DNA of 9,457 nt, taken from assembly GCA_040755275.1 (NCBI GenBank), contig JBFMBE010000136.1, positions 1 to 9,457 of the forward strand, given 5' to 3'. This DNA is from Desulfatirhabdium sp040755275. GTDB taxonomy: Bacteria > Desulfobacterota > Desulfobacteria > Desulfobacterales > Desulfatirhabdiaceae. Positions 5,109-9,457 of this stretch are shown one piece after another (within the stretch, counting starts at the first letter, position 1; each line of letters opens with the position of its first letter). The notes beneath the pieces are model-generated. The model did no database searches and was not told the DNA's origin. It saw nothing but the letters and a program-made list of their open reading frames with translations. The translations under genes were made by a program, and so were the position numbers.

Positions 5109-7097
5109 ATGGAAACGAACCATTCAACCCCGAAATCGACATCCGATTCCCCGAGGGTCGGCGTCTATATCTGCTATTGCGGCGGGAACATTTCCGATCA
5201 TGTTGACGTCGAGAAAGTCCGCGAGCTTGTCCAACGGCTGCCGGAGGTTTCCGTTGCCAGAACCAACATGTTCATGTGTTCAGATCCTGGCCAGGAATTG
5301 ATCCTCGAGGACCTGAAAAACGGCACCTGCGACCGGGTCGTTGTCGCTTCCTGCTCTCCGAGTCTCCACGAGGGCACTTTTCGAAACACCATCCTCAGGG
5401 CAGGAAAGAATCCCTATATCTACGATCATGCCAACATTCGGGAACAGGTCAGTTGGGTCCATCACGGCGAGGCGGCCACCCGAAAGGCGTTTCATCTTGT
5501 CGCCATGGCCAGCGCCAAGTCCAGGCAGCTCGAGGAGCTTCATCCGATCCGGGTTCCTGCCAAACGACACGCTACGGTCATCGGTGGGGGTGTCGCCGGG
5601 CTTCGGGCGGCCATCGATCTTGCAAAGAACGGTATCGAGGTCGCCCTTCTCGAGAAAACGCCGTTTTTGGGAGGGCATGTGGCCACGCTCGATCGACTGG
5701 CTCCAACGGGCGAACCGGTCCGAACCCTTCTCGAAGAGCTGGCAGCCCAGGTGTTCGCCCATCCGAACATTCGTCTCCACGGATGTGTGGAGATTCAATC
5801 GGTGAGCGGATTCGTCGGGAATTTCACATTGAACGTTCGCATCGATCGGAGCGGATGGAAGAAGGCTCTGGAAGCGTTGCCGAACCGATCGACGCTTGCG
5901 GCCGGCGACTTCGTTTCCGGCCGGGGGGTGCTGATCGACATCCATCCTGCAGACATCGACGACGTCACCCTCGAAACCGGGGCGCTGGTGTTAGCCACCG
6001 GATTTCGATCTTATAGACCGCAACCGGGTGAATACGGATTTGGCGAGCATCCCGAGGTGGTCACCCTGAGCGAACTCCTTTCCGCCATGCAGGACCATCA
6101 GCGTTCGGACGGATATTTTCGATTCCACGGCCGTCGGATTCGCAGCATGGCCATGATTCACTGTGTGGGAAGCCGCCAAATCCCCGGCATTCATCCCGAA
6201 ACCGCAGGCGGCAGACTGAACGAATACTGCTCGCGCACTTGCTGTACGGCCGTTTTGGGCGCGGCCAACCGGATCCGCCGGAGTCATCCCCGTACGGCGG
6301 TGTATGATTTCTATCGGGATATCCGGACCTATGGACGCGATCAGGAGAGCCTCTATGAAGAGACCGCCGAAAACGGGGTCGTCTTCTTCCGGTTCGAACC
6401 GGAAGACGGACCCAGAATCGAAGCAACCGAAACGGCCGGATCCTGCGAACCCATGCCGGGCCGCCATCCGGCATCGAATCGTGAAGCGGTCCGGATGGAG
6501 CCCTATCCACTCACCGTCACGGTCCGGGACACGCTGACGTTTGGTGAAGAAATCCGTACACCCGTCGATCTGGTGGTACTGGCCACAGGTATGGAACCGA
6601 ACGATGAGCGAGATCTGGTGGAACAGTTGAAAATCCCCGTCGGGAACGACGGATTTCTGCTCGAGGTCCATCCGAAACTTCGGCCTGTCGAGCTTCCCAC
6701 CCGCGGACTGTTGCTGGCAGGAACCTGCCAGGCCCCAATGGATGTAGGGGAAGCCTGCAATGCGGCTTCCGCTGCAGCCGTCAAGGCGGCCGTCCTGCTC
6801 GGTAAAGGGTATGTGGAACTCGATCCCTTTGTCGCTCAGATCGATGGTGCCCGGTGTGACGGCTGCGGCGCCTGTGTGGAAGCCTGCATCCTGGAGGAAG
6901 GTGCGCTCGTGATGCAAGAGGTTTCCATCGAAGGGAAGACGGAAAGGCGGCCGGTCGTAACACCTGCTCTATGTCTGGGCTGCGGGGCCTGTGTAGCCGT
7001 TTGTCCGAACGATGCCATCGATGTGGCCGGATGGACCCTTCGCCAGTATGAAGCTATGGTGGATCGCATCGTGATGGAAGAGCCTGTTGCTGCCTGA
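5109..7097 (+). CDS. long HdrA-like FAD/iron-sulfur protein (inserted ferredoxin missing)
   Basis: This 662-residue HdrA-family protein has an N-terminal Hdr domain (about 16-145) with VYICYCGGNI (19-28), MCSDPGQELI (56-65), VASCSPSLHE (79-88) and NIREQVSWVH (109-118), all diagnostic of HdrA. An FAD domain follows, with VIGGGVAGLRAA (157-168), LGGHVATLDR (187-196), CVGSRQ (352-357), YCSRTCC (373-379) and YRDIRTYGRD (402-411). A C-terminal two-cluster ferredoxin has CDGCGACVEAC (583-593) and CLGCGACVAVC (622-632). Where typical HdrA has the inserted ferredoxin and the FPTLDCxxC segment, this protein has cysteine-free sequence (about 190-290 except Cys226). Those parts are present in the preceding gene instead. 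The first C-terminal cluster motif is followed by Ile instead of the usual Pro. GGAG (5099-5102) favours the ATG at 5109 over the GTG at 5106. It probably forms the electron-branching core with its neighbour. Confidence 0.94.
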   Translation: METNHSTPKSTSDSPRVGVYICYCGGNISDHVDVEKVRELVQRLPEVSVARTNMFMCSDPGQELILEDLKNGTCDRVVVASCSPSLHEGTFRNTILRAGKNPYIYDHANIREQVSWVHHGEAATRKAFHLVAMASAKSRQLEELHPIRVPAKRHATVIGGGVAGLRAAIDLAKNGIEVALLEKTPFLGGHVATLDRLAPTGEPVRTLLEELAAQVFAHPNIRLHGCVEIQSVSGFVGNFTLNVRIDRSGWKKALEALPNRSTLAAGDFVSGRGVLIDIHPADIDDVTLETGALVLATGFRSYRPQPGEYGFGEHPEVVTLSELLSAMQDHQRSDGYFRFHGRRIRSMAMIHCVGSRQIPGIHPETAGGRLNEYCSRTCCTAVLGAANRIRRSHPRTAVYDFYRDIRTYGRDQESLYEETAENGVVFFRFEPEDGPRIEATETAGSCEPMPGRHPASNREAVRMEPYPLTVTVRDTLTFGEEIRTPVDLVVLATGMEPNDERDLVEQLKIPVGNDGFLLEVHPKLRPVELPTRGLLLAGTCQAPMDVGEACNAASAAAVKAAVLLGKGYVELDPFVAQIDGARCDGCGACVEACILEEGALVMQEVSIEGKTERRPVVTPALCLGCGACVAVCPNDAIDVAGWTLRQYEAMVDRIVMEEPVAA

Positions 7098-7140
7098 ACA
7101 AGGAGGACGGAGCCGCAAACAGTCGCTGTCCACTGGTATT

Positions 7141-7285
7141 CTTTCCAAGCCGGACCTCTAGCAGGAGGGCAGGTAATGTGTTGCGAAGCGGAGGAAACTG
7201 TTTGAAGCAGCCCGATCCTGGGAGATCGGGCTGCTGAGGTTTTCAGATGCTGAGCTAAATTCACCCGCCTTCTTGCGGGTGAATC
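7141..7285 (-). repeat. copy C of the repeat, internally deleted, inside the gene cluster
   Basis: This reverse-strand copy matches copies A and F from CTTTCC (7141) through GCAGGAGGGC (about 7160-7169), GAAACTGTTTGAAGCAGCC (about 7194-7212), CTGCTGAG (7231-7238) and TTCACCCGCC (7261-7270). It lacks about 100 bases of the central part. The deletion joins the inner inverted arms into a tight hairpin. Neither terminal GACTTTTTGCG repeat is present. It occupies most of the 229-bp gap between the long HdrA-like gene and the winged-helix gene. No gene is seen in the gap. Confidence 0.7.
7206..7284 (+). other. two strong stem-loops dividing the cluster transcript
   Basis: The first stem-loop is AGCAGCCCGATC (7206-7217), loop CTGGGA, then GATCGGGCTGCT (7224-7235), a perfect 12-bp stem followed by GAGGTTTTC. 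The second is ATTCACCCGC (7259-7268), loop CTTCTT, then GCGGGTGAAT (7275-7284), a perfect 10-bp stem. Both derive from repeat copy C. The short T-run after the first could give partial termination, and the pair could also block 3' exonucleases and set different mRNA levels for the upstream and downstream gene groups. No clear promoter was found between these stems and the gene at 7327. Confidence 0.6.
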
Positions 7286-7326
7286 CAGAGGGCCGGACTC
7301 TTTACGAGACCATCAAGGAGAACGTC

Positions 7327-7668
7327 ATGGATTTGAACAACGATCGACAGACGAACGTTGGACCGGAGCGAAAGAACGCCCTTCAGGCGCTTCGGAATGC
7401 CCGGAAGGCATCGATTGGGCGAGTGACCGAAACGGTCAAACGACAGCGCAAAGAGATTCAGGCCATTCTGACCCTATTGGAAGCATCTCCGGTTACGGTT
7501 CCCGAAGTTGCAGCCGCTACCGGCATTCCGAGTGCCCTCGTTCTCTGGTATGTGGCCGCCCTGAAGAAATACGGCAAGGTTGTAGAGGTCGAAAAAGACG
7601 AGGGATATTTTCGCTACCGATCCATCGTTCCCATGTCGGAACCGGTCGCTGAGGGAGAGACGAGATGA
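7327..7668 (+). CDS. small winged helix-turn-helix protein cotranslated with HdrC-like gene
   Basis: This 113-residue protein has a charged N-terminal helical half (about 14-48, KNALQALRNARKASIGR...KRQRKEIQAIL) and a winged-helix-like half. The helix-turn-helix is TVPEVAAATGIPSALVLWYVAALKKYG (57-83), followed by a wing, KVVEVEKDEGYFRYRSI (84-100). There are no cysteines, membrane segments or signal peptide. It could be a local DNA-binding regulator, or an architectural protein of the complex as some winged-helix domains in redox operons are. I do not recognise a named family. The ATG at 7327 has AAGGAG at 7315-7320 with 6-base spacing; the upstream TTG at 7273 lies within a repeat hairpin and is rejected. 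Its TGA overlaps the next ATG (ATGA), so it is translationally coupled to the HdrC-like gene, which argues for a role tied to that subunit. Confidence 0.85.
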   Translation: MDLNNDRQTNVGPERKNALQALRNARKASIGRVTETVKRQRKEIQAILTLLEASPVTVPEVAAATGIPSALVLWYVAALKKYGKVVEVEKDEGYFRYRSIVPMSEPVAEGETR

Positions 7669-7967
7669 CGATTGTCGAACCGCGATTTCAGGAAGAATTG
7701 AAAGGATATGGCCGGGATGCCGTGACGAAGTGCTTCAACTGCGGAACATGTTCGGCCATATGTCCCCTGCTGGGGGAGCATTTCCCGCGACAGATGATCC
7801 GGTATGCCCAAATCGGAGCCAAAGAGCGGATCTTGGCTTCCGGCGCAGATCTGTGGCGGTGTTTGCATTGCGGCCTCTGCACGCAGAGCTGCCCCAGAGG
7901 CGCCAAACCGGGTGAACTCATCTTGAGCCTCAAGCGTTATGTGGTTGCATCCTGGAGGAGGGCCTGA
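7665..7967 (+). CDS. HdrC-like two-cluster ferredoxin (short)
   Basis: A 100-residue protein with two [4Fe-4S] motifs, CFNCGTCSAIC followed by Pro (Cys23, 26, 29, 33) and CLHCGLCTQSC followed by Pro (Cys66, 69, 72, 76), separated by a helix containing FPRQMIRYAQIG (40-51). This is the HdrC pattern, and HdrC relays electrons from HdrA to the CCG clusters of HdrB. HdrC proteins often run to about 180 residues; here nearly all of the C-terminal helical part after the second motif is missing, leaving a minimal ferredoxin. The start has GGGAG at 7653-7657 and overlaps the previous gene by 4 bases. The HdrB-like gene starts 2 bases after its stop, so the two are almost certainly produced together. 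Confidence 0.93.
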   Translation: MTIVEPRFQEELKGYGRDAVTKCFNCGTCSAICPLLGEHFPRQMIRYAQIGAKERILASGADLWRCLHCGLCTQSCPRGAKPGELILSLKRYVVASWRRA

Positions 7968-7969
7968 TC

Positions 7970-8932
7970 ATGTATCATCCCCGTTATCTGATCGACGTTC
8001 TGGCCGAAAACGTCCGGATGACCCGAAATCCCTTCGGAATTCCCAAATCCCTCGTCAACCGATGGCACATCGGGCAGGGTCTGCCGACTTCCAGTCCTGC
8101 AATGCTGATCACGGGGCTGATGTATCAGTTCATGCCCTATATCGAGACCTCTACCCGATACCTCGCCCGCTTCGAAAACACGTCCTGGGAGGATGCCCTT
8201 CGTTATGCCCGATGGGTTCCGGGGACCGTATCCGGAATGGGACTCTGGTCGATGACGTCGCGAGGCGATGTGCGCGAAGCCGATCTTCCTCTTAAACGGA
8301 TCGCTCGAATCCTGCAGCGCTGCGGCGTCGATTTCGGCTACGATCCGGAGCTCGACGAATACAGCGGTGTGCTCCTCTACGATCTGGGGGCTCAGGATGC
8401 GTTTCTGGCCCATGCGAGGATCGTTGCGGACAAACTGCGAGCGGCCGGGGTCCGTCGTATCATCACGGTCGATCCGCATACGACCTATACCCTGAAGGTG
8501 CTCTATCCGAAATACTTGGGCATGGGATTCGAGGTGTCGCCCTGGTTCGAAGCGATCGATCGTTCATCCCTTCCTCTCGTCGTCCAGCAGTCGGCCGATG
8601 GGAAATCCTTTTCCGCGGTAACCATCCACGATCCCTGTTTCTACGGAAGATACCTCGAGATGGCCGACGCTCCCCGCCGGTTGCTGGGGGGGATCGGGAT
8701 CGAAAGCGTCGATGTGCGCAACTGCAAAACCTTCACTTCCTGCTGCGGCGGCCCGGCAGAATCCCTCTCTCCGAAACTGTCCGGAGAAATCGTCCGTAGA
8801 CGGGTGGCCGAGCTGCAGGCCACCGGAAAGCCGATCGTGGCCATGTGCCCCATCTGTATGGGCCAGCTCCGCAAGGCAGGGGCAGCTGTGCAGGATTTGT
8901 CGGAGGTGGTGGCTGGAAGAATACGATTGTGA
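7970..8932 (+). CDS. HdrB/HdrD-like CCG-domain iron-sulfur protein, one CCG motif intact
   Basis: This 320-residue cytoplasmic protein contains a complete C-terminal CCG (cysteine-rich) motif: Cys223, Cys258-Cys259, Cys293 and Cys296, with 34, 33 and 2 residues between them. In HdrB such motifs bind the noncubane [4Fe-4S] clusters that reduce disulfides. HdrB has two CCG motifs. Here the first half keeps the fold-like landmarks LITGLMYQFMPYI (46-58) and GVLLYDLGAQDAF (133-145), but the expected cysteines are replaced, so at most one noncubane cluster should bind, as in DsrK. Cys118 and Cys252 are extra. The N-terminal MYHPRYLIDVLAENVRMTRNP stretch is like that of other CCG proteins that dock HdrC. 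The start has GGAGGAG (7954-7960). It is the last gene of the cluster and the likely substrate-reducing or -oxidising subunit; the substrate cannot be read from sequence. Confidence 0.93.
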   Translation: MYHPRYLIDVLAENVRMTRNPFGIPKSLVNRWHIGQGLPTSSPAMLITGLMYQFMPYIETSTRYLARFENTSWEDALRYARWVPGTVSGMGLWSMTSRGDVREADLPLKRIARILQRCGVDFGYDPELDEYSGVLLYDLGAQDAFLAHARIVADKLRAAGVRRIITVDPHTTYTLKVLYPKYLGMGFEVSPWFEAIDRSSLPLVVQQSADGKSFSAVTIHDPCFYGRYLEMADAPRRLLGGIGIESVDVRNCKTFTSCCGGPAESLSPKLSGEIVRRRVAELQATGKPIVAMCPICMGQLRKAGAAVQDLSEVVAGRIRL

Positions 8933-8980
8933 GCCTCAATCCCGCTTATGCCCGACATTTACCAAAAGCACGGGAAAGGC

Positions 8981-9021
8981 GACTTTTTGCGAGCCCAATA
9001 CTGATGCGCTCGCAAAAAGTC
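8981..9021 (+). terminator. stem-loop after the HdrB-like gene, possible 3' end
   Basis: Perfect 14-base arms GACTTTTTGCGAGC (8981-8994) and GCTCGCAAAAAGTC (9008-9021) enclose a 13-base loop, 48 bases after the last stop codon. There is no U-run downstream (AGGCCCTCTC follows), so it is not a textbook intrinsic terminator, but it is the nearest simple hairpin after the cluster. It corresponds to two abutting ends of the local repeat family. Confidence 0.4.
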
Positions 9022-9275
9022 AGGCCCTCTCATTTGACCCGCAGGAAGGCGGGTGAATTTTGCTCAGCAGCGGAAAAACTCAGCAGCCCGAGCTCGTAGG
9101 ATCGGGCGGATGGCCAAAATGGAAAGAAAGGTTTGGTGGTTTCCAACATGCTGTTTTTCAAATCAATACAAATGAATTGCGTCCGCCCGATCCAACGATC
9201 TCCGGCTGCTTCAAACAGTTTCCGCTGCTTCGCAAAACATCACCCGCCCTCCTGCCGGAGGCACGGCTTTGAAGG
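9001..9275 (+). repeat. copy F of the MITE-like repeat
   Basis: Nearly identical to copy A across its conserved blocks: GACCCGCAGGAAGGCGGGTG (9037-9056), the GAATTTTGCTCAGCAGCGG block, the inner inverted arms GATCGGGCGGA (9100-9110) and TCCGCCCGATC (9182-9192), and the GCTGCTTCAAACAGTTTCCG block. The centre between the inner arms (about 9120-9180) differs from copy A. Its right GACTTTTTGCG terminus is replaced by the 46-bp inverted arm at 9276. No gene is supported here. Confidence 0.75.
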
Positions 9276-9322
9276 AAAGTCGCCTTTCCCGTGCTTCTTG
9301 TAAATGTCGGGCATAAGCGGGG

Positions 9323-9457
9323 TGGCTGGAGAAGCCTTTTGAGCTTGCTGCGAAAACCTGTTTGAAGCCGCCGGATATCGTTGGATCGGACGGACGTACT
9401 GGATCGAACTATCGATTGAAAAGCAAGCCGTTGCGATTCAACCAGCCTCTGTTTGCT
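9323..9457 (-). repeat. copy G of the repeat, partial, cut by window end
   Basis: On the reverse strand this shares the CTGTTTGAAGCCGCCGGATATCGTTGGATCGG-type block (about 9358-9389) and the GATTGAAAAGCAAGCCGTTG block (9414-9433) with copy B (2033-2100). It continues to the window edge, so its far end is unseen. It lies directly after the composite element. No gene is seen in 9322-9457. Confidence 0.55.

Larger units (their letters stand above)
8941..9321. repeat. 381-bp composite element bounded by 46-bp inverted repeats
   Basis: The arms 8941-8986 (begins CCCGCTTATGCCCGACATTT) and 9276-9321 (ends AATGTCGGGCATAAGCGGG) are reverse complements at 44 of 46 positions by eye. They enclose repeat copy F. 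The left arm begins 8 bases after the stop of the HdrB-like gene. No target-site duplication was evident next to the arms. Transcribed, the region would fold into a very long hairpin that could end or protect the cluster mRNA. Confidence 0.75.

Overview
The window holds one complete redox gene cluster, its divergent regulator, and several copies of a short repeat family. Organism (inference): probably a Desulfobacterota anaerobe of the sulfate-reducer or syntroph type. The reasons are HdrA/MvhD/HdrBC-like electron-transfer proteins without methanogen-type neighbours, bacterial sigma-54 control, moderately high GC, and intergenic repeats ending in GACTTTTTGCG...CATCAA. No rRNA, tRNA, CRISPR array or transposase gene was seen.

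Layout. 1-475: non-coding, with a short hairpin and a complete ~311-bp repeat copy with terminal inverted repeats. 476-1855 (minus): PAS-AAA+-Fis sigma-54 enhancer-binding protein whose PAS domain carries four clustered cysteines. 1856-2694: 839-bp divergent control region. It holds a sigma-70-like promoter for the regulator, a repeat copy, a pair of inverted half-sites that could bind the regulator, a well-matched -24/-12 (sigma-54) promoter at 2438-2454 facing the cluster, and a second, partial repeat copy in the predicted 5' leader. 2695-8932 (plus): the cluster, in the order two-domain TusA-like protein, MvhD-like iron-sulfur protein, short HdrA-like flavoprotein, long HdrA-like flavoprotein, small winged-helix protein, HdrC-like ferredoxin, HdrB/HdrD-like CCG protein. 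8933-9457: non-coding, with a repeat copy enclosed by 46-bp inverted repeats, then a further partial copy cut by the window end.

How the genes may work together. The HdrA, MvhD, HdrC and HdrB families build cytoplasmic flavin/iron-sulfur complexes that move or bifurcate electrons between a low-potential carrier and a disulfide or thiol substrate. Here the HdrA function appears split. The 431-aa protein keeps the FAD domain and the inserted two-cluster ferredoxin. The 662-aa protein keeps the N-terminal Hdr domain, an FAD domain and a C-terminal two-cluster ferredoxin, but has lost the inserted ferredoxin. The two look complementary and may form a heterodimer, as QmoA and QmoB do. The first gene, a TusA-like sulfur carrier, suggests a sulfane-sulfur or persulfide substrate. 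There is no hydrogenase, formate dehydrogenase, Flx, lipoate-binding or DsrE gene in the window, so the electron donor and physiological substrate remain unknown. Divergent sigma-54 control by a cysteine-rich PAS sensor suggests induction by a redox or sulfur signal (inference).
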